From JBDRMN01 sp043812055 (lineage in GTDB: Bacteria; Patescibacteriota; Gracilibacteria; JAHISY01): a DNA stretch of 14,606 bases. The notes under the pieces were generated by a model. The model saw only the letters and a program-made list of their open reading frames with translations, searched no databases and had not been told where the DNA came from. Each line of letters opens with the position of its first letter. Within the stretch, counting starts at the first letter, position 1. Shown one piece after another: positions 1-5,394 of this stretch. A program made the position numbers and the translations under genes. Where the stretch lies: positions 1 to 14,606 of the forward strand of contig JBDRMN010000035.1 in the NCBI GenBank assembly GCA_043812055.1, written 5' to 3'.

Positions 1-145
1 AGTGAGCAGTGCTGCTGCTCTCGTGATCCAGTACGATTCCCGCATTCAAAACAGTCCGCCACCGTTGTTTGAGATTAGTACGGGGACTCAGAGTGGGGAA
101 CTGGGAAGCTGGTTATTGCGAACTATTAAAAAAATATGGGAGTAA
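1..145 (+). CDS. C-terminal end of an unrecognised protein (partial, enters from the left edge)
   Basis: The second reading frame is open from the window edge to TAA at 143-145 and gives about 47 residues. They include the stretches ALVIQYDSRIQNSPPPLFEI and GELGSWLLRTIKKIWE. The basic and aromatic end WLLRTIKKIWE is repeated almost exactly by a second copy ending at 248, which argues that this is real coding sequence. The family cannot be named from this much sequence. The 'YDSRI..NSPPPLF' pattern faintly recalls PilX-like pilus proteins, but that is only an impression. A strong hairpin at 255-288 lies downstream. The start is outside the window. Confidence 0.6.
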   Translation, partial: VSSAAALVIQYDSRIQNSPPPLFEISTGTQSGELGSWLLRTIKKIWE

Positions 146-164
146 AGAACTTTGACTAGTCACG

Positions 165-248
165 TTGCTCGCGAGCGGCGTGGCGGGCGTACAAAGTGGA
201 GAGTTGGGGAGTTGGTTGCTGAGGGTGATTCGGAAGATTTGGGAATAA
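165..248 (+). pseudogene. Degenerate second copy of the preceding gene's C-terminus
   Basis: Codons 189-248 read VQSGELGSWLLRVIRKIWE followed by TAA. The gene ending at 145 finishes TQSGELGSWLLRTIKKIWE, so 16 of 19 residues agree, and two of the three changes are mild (T/V twice, K/R once). The copy is in a different frame from the first. Upstream in its own frame there is a TGA at 153-155, so at most about 31 codons are open, with only TTG (165) or GTG (180) as starts and no ribosome binding site. The matching region is too short to be a functional paralogue. The best reading is a remnant of a tandem duplication whose 5' part was deleted. A small expressed peptide cannot be excluded. Confidence 0.55.
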
Positions 249-254
249 AACCAG

Positions 255-288
255 CAACCCCTCGGGTTGCACCCAACCCGAGGGGTTG
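255..288. terminator. Perfect 15-bp hairpin, probable terminator
   Basis: The arms 255-269 and 274-288 are perfectly complementary over 15 bp (arm CAACCCCTCGGGTTG) with the 4-base loop CACC. No long T-run follows on the + strand. On the minus strand the stem is followed by CTGGTTTTATT. It lies between the + strand gene end at 145/248 and the minus strand rpmE end at 351, so it may serve either direction. Confidence 0.5.
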
Positions 289-302
289 AATCCGAATACT
301 CA

Positions 303-340
303 TACTACATAATGGCGTAACTTTGCGCTATGCCGTAGTA
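303..340 (+). repeat. TACTAC...GTAGTA hairpin, copy 1
   Basis: The left arm 303-317 (TACTACATAATGGCG) and right arm 326-340 pair at both ends and are mismatched in the middle. The loop TAACTTTG is followed by a T-rich stretch. A near-identical element in the same orientation lies behind metK at 10468-10505. The orientation with a T-rich tail on the + strand fits a terminator. Confidence 0.5.
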
Positions 341-350
341 GGTGGTTTTC

Positions 351-848
351 TTAATCTTCGTTCTTCTTCCCCTCTCCCGTTTTTTCCTCTGCTGTTTCCT
401 TTCCCTTGCCTTCTTTATCATCCTTACCAAGCTTGGCATCTTTAACGTCTTTTTCTTTTGTTCCCTTCTCCGTCTTAACGTCTTCCTCAACTTTCGCCTT
501 AGCCAATTCCCGCTTCTTCGCCGCTCCCTTCACCCGCTCCACCGTCTTCGCACTATCTACTGCCGAACCTCGGATGACTGCACTCGCCGCCGCCGCCGCT
601 TTCACCGATTCGGAAATCTTGCGTTTTTTCGAATCCCCCACCGCCTTCGCGGCCTTTTGTCGGGCGCGGAATTTATCCACCTTTCCGGCTGTATCCACGA
701 GTTTCTGCTTGCCGGTGTAGAAGGGGTGGCAGGCCGAGCAAATTTCCGTTTTGATTTTCCCCTCAGCCGTCGAATCGAACGCAAAAGTAGCCCCACAACT
801 GCATGTTGCGATGGTCTTTTGCGCCTTGGGGTGAATTCCTTGTTTCAC
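351..848 (-). CDS. rpmE: 50S ribosomal protein L31 (zinc-binding type) with long charged C-terminal tail
   Basis: L31 is a late-assembling large-subunit protein bridging towards the small subunit head. Residues 1-63 align with the zinc-containing L31 type. The start MKQGIHPKAQ, cysteines at 16, 18, 37 and 40 (CSC and CSAC), and the HPFYTGKQKLVDTAGKVDKF segment all occupy the positions seen in the E. coli protein. Residues 64-165 are extra: a low-complexity tail rich in Lys, Glu and Ala, about 100 residues, so the protein is more than twice the usual 70-90. The start is GTG (846-848), chosen because the L31 core begins exactly there. No Shine-Dalgarno sequence is visible. The gene is alone on its strand, with a candidate promoter at 897-925. 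The tail is probably disordered; its role is unknown. Confidence 0.93.
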   Translation of the reverse strand: MKQGIHPKAQKTIATCSCGATFAFDSTAEGKIKTEICSACHPFYTGKQKLVDTAGKVDKFRARQKAAKAVGDSKKRKISESVKAAAAASAVIRGSAVDSAKTVERVKGAAKKRELAKAKVEEDVKTEKGTKEKDVKDAKLGKDDKEGKGKETAEEKTGEGKKNED

Positions 849-896
849 AGTCCAAAATTAGATTTATCCCGAAGCACTGGATCCGGGAACTGGGGG

Positions 897-925
897 ATTT
901 TAAGAACTTAAATACGATAATGCAA
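897..925 (-). promoter_or_regulatory. Candidate rpmE promoter
   Basis: On the minus strand TTGCAT (925-920), a 17-base spacer and TAAAAT (902-897) resemble a sigma70-type promoter. Transcription would start near 890 and leave a leader of about 40 bases before the GTG of rpmE. The match is moderate. Confidence 0.4.
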
Positions 926-966
926 ATTATTAGGATTAACTTAATCGTGGAACACGTATCACATAG

Positions 967-998
967 CATGGAACAGGGCTAAGTCCAATTGTTCCATG
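967..998. repeat. 9-bp inverted repeat upstream of rpmE
   Basis: CATGGAACA (967-975) and TGTTCCATG (990-998) are perfect inverted copies around a 14-base loop. They lie about 120 bases upstream of rpmE and beside the transposase flank. The element could be an operator or part of the mobile-element flank; nothing in the sequence decides. Confidence 0.4.
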
Positions 999-1018
999 AT
1001 CCCCCGAAGGGGCCTTAG

Positions 1019-1097
1019 CCGGAGCGCACTTGCTTGTCCTGAGCCTGTCGAAGGGTAGTGCGCCCCGAAGGGGCCCCTTTGGGGCTTCGTAACGTTT
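1019..1097. repeat. REP-like flank on the 3' side of the transposase
   Basis: This stretch stacks several palindromes. Arms 1020-1030 and 1057-1067 pair at 10 of 11 positions and enclose CTTGTCCTGAGCCTGTCG (1033-1050), a sequence I recognise as a widespread environmental REP motif. Two overlapping triloop hairpins follow: GCCCC-GAA-GGGGC (1062-1074) and GCCCC-TTT-GGGGC (1073-1085). TTCGTAACGTTT (1086-1097) is the inverted copy of 1686-1697 on the other side of the transposase. The 25 bases 1063-1087 recur in inverse orientation at 9276-9300 and, more diverged, at 5339-5363. Confidence 0.65.
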
Positions 1098-1102
1098 GAT
1101 AA

Positions 1103-1603
1103 TCAGCCAGCGGGTGATATGCGGATCTTGCCAGGTATTTTGCTAACAGAGGACCAGCGCCAGTCTCTGGGATCGTGAACGTATTGTTTGTAGACGGGAT
1201 TGAAATGAATGTATTCCATCTTTTGCTGAAAGAACTCTTCAGTCTTAATAACTTTTGGGGCATTGGTTTTTTGCCAAATGTGGTAGTGATCTTTTTCTTT
1301 AAAAAGTTTCAGTATGCCAGGTTCGGTAGCAATAATGTTTTTCTGCAGTTCTCTGCTCAAAAAGGCTTTCATGTCCCGAACCACATCACCGAGATTTGGG
1401 GCAGCCGCAATGAAGTGAATGTGATTGAGCATGAATACGTATGCATAAATTTTTAATCCTTTGTATCTCTGACAATAGACAAAACTGTCTTCGAGAATTT
1501 CGAAACGATTATGGCGGTCAAAAAGGTAATACCACTTCTTCACTGTGAAAGTCAGAAAATAAAGTTGGTCGCAAAGATCCCTATTGATGCGTGCGGAAGG
1601 CAT
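1103..1603 (-). CDS. REP-associated tyrosine transposase (Y1/HUH, RAYT type)
   Basis: The 166-residue protein has the single-strand nuclease signature of IS200-like Y1 transposases. The HUH motif is H61-I62-H63 in FMLNHIHFI, and the catalytic tyrosine is Y131 in the segment QKMEYIHFNPV. The end DWRWSS is typical of the REP-associated branch. Such enzymes cut and join REP hairpins as single strands. The gene stands alone, is intact, and lies between hairpin-rich flanks with 12-bp inverted repeats (1086-1097 and 1686-1697), which supports an autonomous RAYT/REP unit rather than an IS with terminal repeats. The ATG at 1601-1603 is preceded by TATAAT only 6 bases upstream and by no ribosome binding site, so the message may be leaderless. 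Assignment to RAYT rather than IS200/IS605 rests on motif spacing and context. Confidence 0.88.
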   Translation of the reverse strand: MPSARINRDLCDQLYFLTFTVKKWYYLFDRHNRFEILEDSFVYCQRYKGLKIYAYVFMLNHIHFIAAAPNLGDVVRDMKAFLSRELQKNIIATEPGILKLFKEKDHYHIWQKTNAPKVIKTEEFFQQKMEYIHFNPVYKQYVHDPRDWRWSSVSKIPGKIRISPAG

Positions 1604-1609
1604 AAGGGG

Positions 1610-1615
1610 ATTATA
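1610..1615 (-). promoter_or_regulatory. Consensus -10 box of the transposase gene
   Basis: The minus strand reads TATAAT (1615-1610), then CCCCTT, then ATG. A start point 6-7 bases past the box would coincide with the first codon. No convincing -35 element is present at 16-18 bases. Confidence 0.45.
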
Positions 1616-1662
1616 GGCAGCTTTTGGATTTGGAGTATGAACAAAAGATGAACTTTAAAAAT

Positions 1663-1715
1663 GGGCAATCTGCAAGATTGCCCGGAAACGTTACGAAACG
1701 GAGCGCAGCTCCGTT
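1663..1715. repeat. REP-like flank on the 5' side of the transposase
   Basis: Two perfect triloop hairpins share the loop GCA: GGGCAATCT/AGATTGCCC (1663-1683, 9 bp) and AACGGAGC/GCTCCGTT (1697-1715, 8 bp). Between them lies AAACGTTACGAA (1686-1697), the perfect 12-bp inverted copy of 1086-1097. Triloop stems on both sides of an HUH transposase fit its expected substrates. Confidence 0.6.
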
Positions 1716-1754
1716 CCGGCGCATAGATCATTAATTCCCACTCCTAACATCTCC

Positions 1755-1803
1755 TAATAATCCCAATAATCCTACACTCAAAGACTTAAAGACCTAAAGA
1801 CCC
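1755..1803. repeat. Nonamer then octamer word array 3' of the glycosyltransferase gene
   Basis: TAATAATCC (1755-1763) and CAATAATCC (1764-1772) are nonamers of the word also found at 2740-2802. They are followed by three octamers, AAAGACTT, AAAGACCT and AAAGACCC (1780-1803), with looser copies up to the stop codon at 1830. No gene is visible in this spacer. Confidence 0.7.
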
Positions 1804-1829
1804 AGAAACCTGATAACCCAAAGACCCAA

Positions 1830-2639
1830 TCACTTAACCTTCCACACCAGCCTCACAAACCTAAACGTCGCATTCCAAATCCTTCTAAATCTCTTCGGCT
1901 GACGGATCAAGCGCCACAACCATTCCAGCCCCAGCGAACGAAAAATCCGTGGCGCTCGGGAGATTAGGCCAGCGTGAAAATCAAACGCTCCACCAATTCC
2001 CGCAGCCAACTTTACCTGTTGCATTTTCGGTAAATTGCGGGCCAGCCAGAGCTCCTGATAGGGCGCCCCGAAAGCGACGAAGAGTAGCTCGGCCCCACTT
2101 CTATTAATCCTGAGCAAAATCTCCGCTTCCTCTTCTTCCAGCGGCGAACCCGCAAACGTTCCCGCAATCGTGAGATCCGCTATTCGCGACTCAAGTTTTG
2201 TACGTAATTTTTCCGCCACTCCCGGAGCCGCCCCCAGTAAAAACACCTTTCTCTTTTTTTGGGCTGCCAATTCGCACAGTTTCGGCAATAAATCCGTTCC
2301 CGTCACCCGGGCTGGTAAAACGCTCCGAATCTTCCGTGGGGCGAAGATAGTCGCCAGCAAGGAGCCCAGCAGGGTAAAAAGATTACGTCGCTTCAGGGAA
2401 AGAAAATAGCTCGCCCAGAGAATCCCGATCCCATCTGGCACGGCCAAAGCAGCCGTGTTTAAAACTTTCTTGAAATTTTCGTTCCGCTGCGCCACGAGCA
2501 CCATCTCCGGGTTCGGCGTGACTAGTAAAAACTTTCTTTGGCCTCGCACGCTTCCCCACGCCGACTGCGCTTGCATCTCCACCGAAATCTTGCCAGCCAA
2601 TGCGTCCTCCACCCGTCGAACAGCAGTGGCTTCATTCAC
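1830..2639 (-). CDS. WecG/TagA/CpsF-family glycosyltransferase
   Basis: Members of this family (GT26) transfer N-acetylmannosamine or a similar aminosugar onto an undecaprenyl-linked acceptor at the inner face of the membrane, for teichoic acid or polysaccharide synthesis. Visible family motifs in order: TPNPEMV, PDGIG (the conserved Asp is the expected catalytic residue), RVTGTDLL, VFLLGAAPGVAE, FGAPYQELW, GIGGAFDFHAG and RAPR...GLEWLWRL with a basic QPKRFRRIW end for membrane association. The length of 269 is normal. The start is doubtful. GTG at 2639 is the only standard start, yet the upstream frame encodes RVFVAGIGFDP, which looks like the missing first strand of the family. That frame has only CTG (2676-2678) before a stop. 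It is last in the rpmH-khpB run, separated from khpB by a nonamer array. Substrate unknown. Confidence 0.88.
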   Translation of the reverse strand: MNEATAVRRVEDALAGKISVEMQAQSAWGSVRGQRKFLLVTPNPEMVLVAQRNENFKKVLNTAALAVPDGIGILWASYFLSLKRRNLFTLLGSLLATIFAPRKIRSVLPARVTGTDLLPKLCELAAQKKRKVFLLGAAPGVAEKLRTKLESRIADLTIAGTFAGSPLEEEEAEILLRINRSGAELLFVAFGAPYQELWLARNLPKMQQVKLAAGIGGAFDFHAGLISRAPRIFRSLGLEWLWRLIRQPKRFRRIWNATFRFVRLVWKVK

Positions 2640-2691
2640 TGGATCAAATCCGATGCCGGCTACAAAAACACGAGGCAGGGGTGGGATTGTT

Positions 2692-2802
2692 AGGAGTGTT
2701 AAGAGAAATTAAGAGTATTAGGAGTTTAAAGTTGATTCTCAACCATCTCAATAATCCCAATACTCCTAATATTCCCAACCATCCTAATAATCCTAACTAT
2801 CC
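2692..2802. repeat. Inverted nonamer arrays between khpB and the glycosyltransferase
   Basis: Seven consecutive nonamers fill 2740-2802: CAACCATCT, CAATAATCC, CAATACTCC, TAATATTCC, CAACCATCC, TAATAATCC and TAACTATCC. The left side (about 2692-2725) carries the inverse word in the same period: TTAGGAGTG, TTAAGAGAA, ATTAAGAGT, ATTAGGAGT. TATTAGGAGT (2716-2725) pairs perfectly with 2762-2771. The right array runs through the khpB stop codon (2793-2795) into its last codons. Confidence 0.75.
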
Positions 2803-3278
2803 TTCATTCTAATCACAATCGCCCGATAATCCCGTTCCCCGGCGGATTCTGTCACGACATCTTCCCATTCAGGCTTAGCCAGCTCGAGGTGCACCAGACG
2901 GCGAATGAAGCCGCTCATGGGCGGCAGTTTCACCGAATTGCCTGAACTGCGCACCTGCTCAGCCCGACGCTTGGCTAGATCCACGGCCTCCTCTTCCTTG
3001 CGTTTCAGATAACCATCCACATCCACGACGACTGCAATCTTGCGATTAAGCTCTTCGGATTTCTTACCAGCAATTTTCTTGAGAACGTGTTGAAAAGCAG
3101 CGAGATTGTCGCCGTGTTTACCGATCAGCAGCGGAGCGTCCGTAGTTTTGATTTCGACGAAGTAACGCTCAAGCTCCTCTCCGGGGGTTTCGTCTCGACG
3201 CTCTACGCGCACGCTCGCCTCATCGAGACAGAGGCCTGCGAGAATATCCTCGGCGGCGGATTTTATGACTAATTCCAT
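2793..3278 (-). CDS. khpB: KhpB/Jag-type RNA-binding protein (KH + R3H)
   Basis: KhpB (formerly Jag/EloR) is a cytoplasmic RNA-binding protein that usually follows yidC and affects cell elongation and RNA fate. The KH domain shows the GxxG loop GKHG (residues 53-56) within a helix-turn-helix segment, and a helix rich in Lys/Glu follows (about 90-110). The R3H domain covers about 115-161 with R126-x3-H130 in FIRRLVHLEL. The 161 residues lack the separate N-terminal Jag domain of Firmicutes, so this is the short form. The last codons overlap a nonamer word array. It lies 73 bases after yidC on the same strand, probably co-transcribed. No Shine-Dalgarno sequence precedes the ATG at 3278. Confidence 0.92.
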   Translation of the reverse strand: MELVIKSAAEDILAGLCLDEASVRVERRDETPGEELERYFVEIKTTDAPLLIGKHGDNLAAFQHVLKKIAGKKSEELNRKIAVVVDVDGYLKRKEEEAVDLAKRRAEQVRSSGNSVKLPPMSGFIRRLVHLELAKPEWEDVVTESAGERDYRAIVIRMKDS

Positions 3279-3307
3279 TTCAGAAGGATTAGATAATCAA
3301 TTTTAAG

Positions 3308-3338
3308 TTTTAAATTTTAAAAATTAGAGAATTTAAAA
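3308..3338. repeat. AT-only 9-bp hairpin in the yidC-khpB spacer
   Basis: TTTTAAATT (3308-3316) and AATTTAAAA (3330-3338) are perfect inverted copies with a 13-base loop, set in a spacer made of TTTTAAA-like words. A GC-poor stem is unlikely to be a strong terminator; it resembles the arms in the rnpA-yidC spacer. Confidence 0.4.
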
Positions 3339-3351
3339 TTCGCTATCCGTC

Positions 3352-4524
3352 TTACTTAATCTGCCTGTTCACTACCAGTTGCTGCCCTACTCCAAACAGC
3401 GTCGAAATCCCCCAGTAAAGCCCCACGGCTGCCGGCATAGAAGCAGAGAAGAAAGCAATCATAATGGGCAAAAAGTAAGGCATCATCTTGCTCATACTCC
3501 GCATTGCATCGGCCATCGGGTTTCCCCCCGGAGCTTTCGCTGTTTTCTTGTGGGAATGATGCAGCGCCAGCTTCATCTGTCCGAATTGGGCAACCGCCAA
3601 GAAGATTGGTAAAGCGAAATAGAGCTGAGCGCCTGGAGCAATCAAGTCCAGGCCGAAGAAGTTTGTGGTAACCGTAGCGAGATCAAAATTCTGCAGAAAA
3701 CCGTAAAGATGGATGAAATTATTCTCACCCAATCCATCCCGCGTTGCCCAAAAGAGCGCGATCAGGAAAGGCATCTGGATCAAGATCGGCAGACATGAGC
3801 CGAAGGGAGAGACTTTGTGCTTCTTCATCAGCGCCATCGTTTCCATCGCGATCATCTGTTGGTTGCCCTCGAAACGTTTCTTGATTGCATCGATCTCTGG
3901 TTGGATTTTTTGTAACTTGCGCTGCGATTTCAGAGATTTCTGGAAAGGCATGAAGAGAATCAGGCGGAGTGTCAGGGTTAGCAGCACGATTCCCCAGCCA
4001 AAAGAGCTCCCCGTCAGTTTCGTGAACAGAATCAGGCCATTATAAATCGGTCGGTAGACGAGAGTGCGCCAAATCTTGCCGAAAGCACCGGGACGCACGA
4101 TTTCGAACTCGTGGAAGAAAACCTTTTTTTCGAATGGAATCTCGATCCGATATTTTCCCGGCTCGGTAAAAAGCTCACCCTGCCAGTGCTGGTAGCTGAT
4201 TGTCGTACCCTCTTGCGGCTGCAAGACAATTGCTTCAGTAGAGCAGTTCTCCGTCTGAGCCCCCTGCGTAACCCATTTTCCGTTTACGTATCTTGAAACA
4301 TTGAAAGGTTCACCGGGGCATTCGGATTTAAATGTGATTTTGTCAGCCGTGTTATTGGTGAGACCCAGGATCACCGCAGAACCAGTCTTGACCTCAGCGG
4401 AGGCCTGGATCACCAGATCGTCTAGTGACCCGGGGCGCTGTTCCGGCCCGCGACTAAACATCTGCACCACCAGCAAGGCCAGTACCGCAATTAGCGCGTA
4501 ATTCAGAATTTTCTGTTTATCCAT
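3352..4524 (-). CDS. yidC: Membrane protein insertase YidC
   Basis: YidC (YidC/Oxa1/Alb3 family) inserts and folds membrane proteins with or without SecYEG. An N-terminal membrane segment (about residues 6-23) is followed by a modest extracytoplasmic domain (about 35-150) with two cysteines, then the conserved core. That core has a hydrophobic segment ending in TLRLILFMPF, whose Arg is the groove arginine, a cytoplasmic helical hairpin rich in Lys/Glu/Gln, and membrane segments at LPILIQMPFLIALFW, LYFALPIFLAVAQF and MMPYFLPIMIAFF. The length of 390 is between Gram-positive and proteobacterial forms. I chose ATG at 4522-4524. A TTG at 4537-4539 would add MKIYL, but it sits in a heptamer array. 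The gene follows rnpA; no yidD lies between them. Confidence 0.94.
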   Translation of the reverse strand: MDKQKILNYALIAVLALLVVQMFSRGPEQRPGSLDDLVIQASAEVKTGSAVILGLTNNTADKITFKSECPGEPFNVSRYVNGKWVTQGAQTENCSTEAIVLQPQEGTTISYQHWQGELFTEPGKYRIEIPFEKKVFFHEFEIVRPGAFGKIWRTLVYRPIYNGLILFTKLTGSSFGWGIVLLTLTLRLILFMPFQKSLKSQRKLQKIQPEIDAIKKRFEGNQQMIAMETMALMKKHKVSPFGSCLPILIQMPFLIALFWATRDGLGENNFIHLYGFLQNFDLATVTTNFFGLDLIAPGAQLYFALPIFLAVAQFGQMKLALHHSHKKTAKAPGGNPMADAMRSMSKMMPYFLPIMIAFFSASMPAAVGLYWGISTLFGVGQQLVVNRQIK

Positions 4525-4532
4525 GAGGTAAA

Positions 4533-4698
4533 TTTTCAATTTCTAATTTCTAATTTCTAAACGATTTTCAATTTTACAATTTATCAATTTTTTAAACTTT
4601 GCCAACCAAAAACAGTCTCAAACATAACGGGTTTGAAAAATTAAAACATTGAAGCATTAGAAATCGTTTAGAAATTGAAAATTGAAAATTAGAAATTG
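4533..4698. repeat. Inverted heptamer arrays filling the rnpA-yidC spacer
   Basis: On the yidC side TTTTCAA (4533-4539) is followed by three exact TTTCTAA heptamers (4540-4560). On the rnpA side AAATTGA, AAATTGA, AAATTAG and a partial AAATTG occupy 4672-4698 and touch the rnpA stop codon. Bases 4552-4567 pair perfectly with 4661-4676 over 16 bp (core AAACGATT/AATCGTTT), so the whole spacer could fold back. No gene is present. Confidence 0.75.
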
Positions 4699-5040
4699 TT
4701 AGCGATGCGGTAGCTTTGAGGCAAGCTTAAGGAATTTGCCAGTTAGCTCAGCAAAGTCAATTTCCCGCAGTTTAAGACTCCGAGCGATGATGAGCAAATC
4801 GAGACCCTGGGGCAGCTGCTCTAGGTTCAGTCTCGCCACCTCTCGCAATCTCCGGCGAATTCGATTCCGGGCACTGGCTTTGTTGCTGAGTTTCTTGCCA
4901 ACCAATACCGCTATCCGAGTTGTCCCAAACGCGTTGGGAAGAAACTTGAAAGTAAATTCGGGCAGTGAAACTGACTTACCTTTATGAAAAACCAAATCCA
5001 CTTCTTCCTTCTTCCGCAAACGAAATTTACCAGAAAGCAT
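4699..5040 (-). CDS. rnpA: Ribonuclease P protein component
   Basis: RnpA binds the RNase P RNA and helps it recognise the 5' leader of pre-tRNA. The 113 residues have the usual size and features: an N-terminal LSGKFRLRKKEEVDLVFHKG stretch, a central beta region, and the signature helix KLSNKASARNRIRRRLRE with the RNR motif at about 58-60. The C-terminal helix is normal. It follows rpmH by 119 bases, as in most bacteria. Four heptamers (5044-5071) end three bases before the ATG, and no ribosome binding site is seen. Confidence 0.95.
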   Translation of the reverse strand: MLSGKFRLRKKEEVDLVFHKGKSVSLPEFTFKFLPNAFGTTRIAVLVGKKLSNKASARNRIRRRLREVARLNLEQLPQGLDLLIIARSLKLREIDFAELTGKFLKLASKLPHR

Positions 5041-5043
5041 TTT

Positions 5044-5071
5044 AGTTGCCAGTTACCAGTTACCAGTTGCC
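5044..5071. repeat. Four tandem heptamers directly upstream of rnpA
   Basis: AGTTGCC, AGTTACC, AGTTACC and AGTTGCC follow each other without a gap. Read on the rnpA strand they are GGYAACT units ending three bases before the start codon. A second small array, TATGCT three times with spacers of 2 and 1 bases, lies at about 5092-5112 in the same spacer. Confidence 0.8.
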
Positions 5072-5159
5072 AGAAATAAATATAAAAACTGTATGCTGTT
5101 ATGCTTTATGCTCCACATATTTATAAAAAAGTTTTTCAAACACCACTCCTCCTCCCTGA

Positions 5160-5288
5160 TCAGACAGCCAGTTGTTTCCGTCCTTTCGCTCGTCGACGGG
5201 CAATCACTCTCCGGCCACCCGGTTTGCGCATCCGCGCCAGAAACCCGTGCGTGCGTTTACGTTTCCGTGTCCGAGTTTTAGATAGCAT
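5160..5288 (-). CDS. rpmH: 50S ribosomal protein L34
   Basis: The minus strand from ATG (5288-5286) to TGA (5162-5160) encodes 42 residues, too short for most ORF cut-offs. The sequence begins MLSKTRTRKRKRTHGFLARM and ends ARRRAKGRKQLAV, the L34 pattern of HGF.ARM...GR.v..RRRaKGR. The N-terminus is 2-4 residues shorter than usual and lacks the common KRTFQPS opening, but the basic core is complete. It heads the rpmH-rnpA-yidC-khpB run. A GCTAAAAT promoter box lies 34 bases upstream. Confidence 0.95.
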   Translation of the reverse strand: MLSKTRTRKRKRTHGFLARMRKPGGRRVIARRRAKGRKQLAV

Positions 5289-5321
5289 TTCTAAAGTAAT
5301 TTAGCTTTTCAAGGCCGCGGG

Positions 5322-5330
5322 ATTTTAGCA
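5322..5330 (-). promoter_or_regulatory. Extended -10 promoter of the rpmH run
   Basis: The minus strand reads TGCTAAAAT (5330-5322), an extended -10 with five of six consensus bases. The region at -35 (CCTTTA) is poor. Start near 5315 gives a 27-base leader. The same GCTAAAAT octamer precedes smpB, rnhB and tRNA-Gly. Confidence 0.55.
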
Positions 5331-5331
5331 T

Positions 5332-5394
5332 AAGTTTCACGCCCTAAAGGGGGCACTTCGGGGTTTCACGCTTCAAGCTTAACGTTTCACGCTC
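5332..5394. repeat. REP-like spacer element, copy A
   Basis: The 25 bases 5339-5363 match the transposase flank (complement of 1063-1087) at 21 positions, with CTTCGGGG in common. The element continues as GTTTCACGCTTCAAGC and AACGTTTCACGC up to the stop codon of the lipoprotein gene at 5395. The same GTTT.ACGCTTCAAG words follow copy B at 9300-9314. Confidence 0.6.

Noticed and set aside
342..911. 189-residue open frame on the + strand opposite rpmE
   Set aside because: It is the shadow of the rpmE gene; the L31 core with four correctly placed cysteines is on the other strand.
1015..1263. 82-residue minus strand frame reading through the REP flank (contains TTLRQAQDKQ)
   Set aside because: The peptide is a translation of the CTTGTCCTGAGC-type repeat, which often creates spurious ORFs, and the rest overlaps the transposase in another frame.
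2740..2802. CRISPR array
   Set aside because: The units are 9 bases long, contiguous and degenerate, with no spacers; no cas gene is present. The same applies to the heptamer arrays.
5093..5304. Two 62-67 residue + strand frames
   Set aside because: They are antisense to rpmH; the basic L34 sequence on the minus strand is unmistakable.
5041..5394. Possible oriC around rpmH
   Set aside because: The position beside rpmH is suggestive, but no DnaA-box cluster or AT-rich unwinding region is visible and dnaA is absent.
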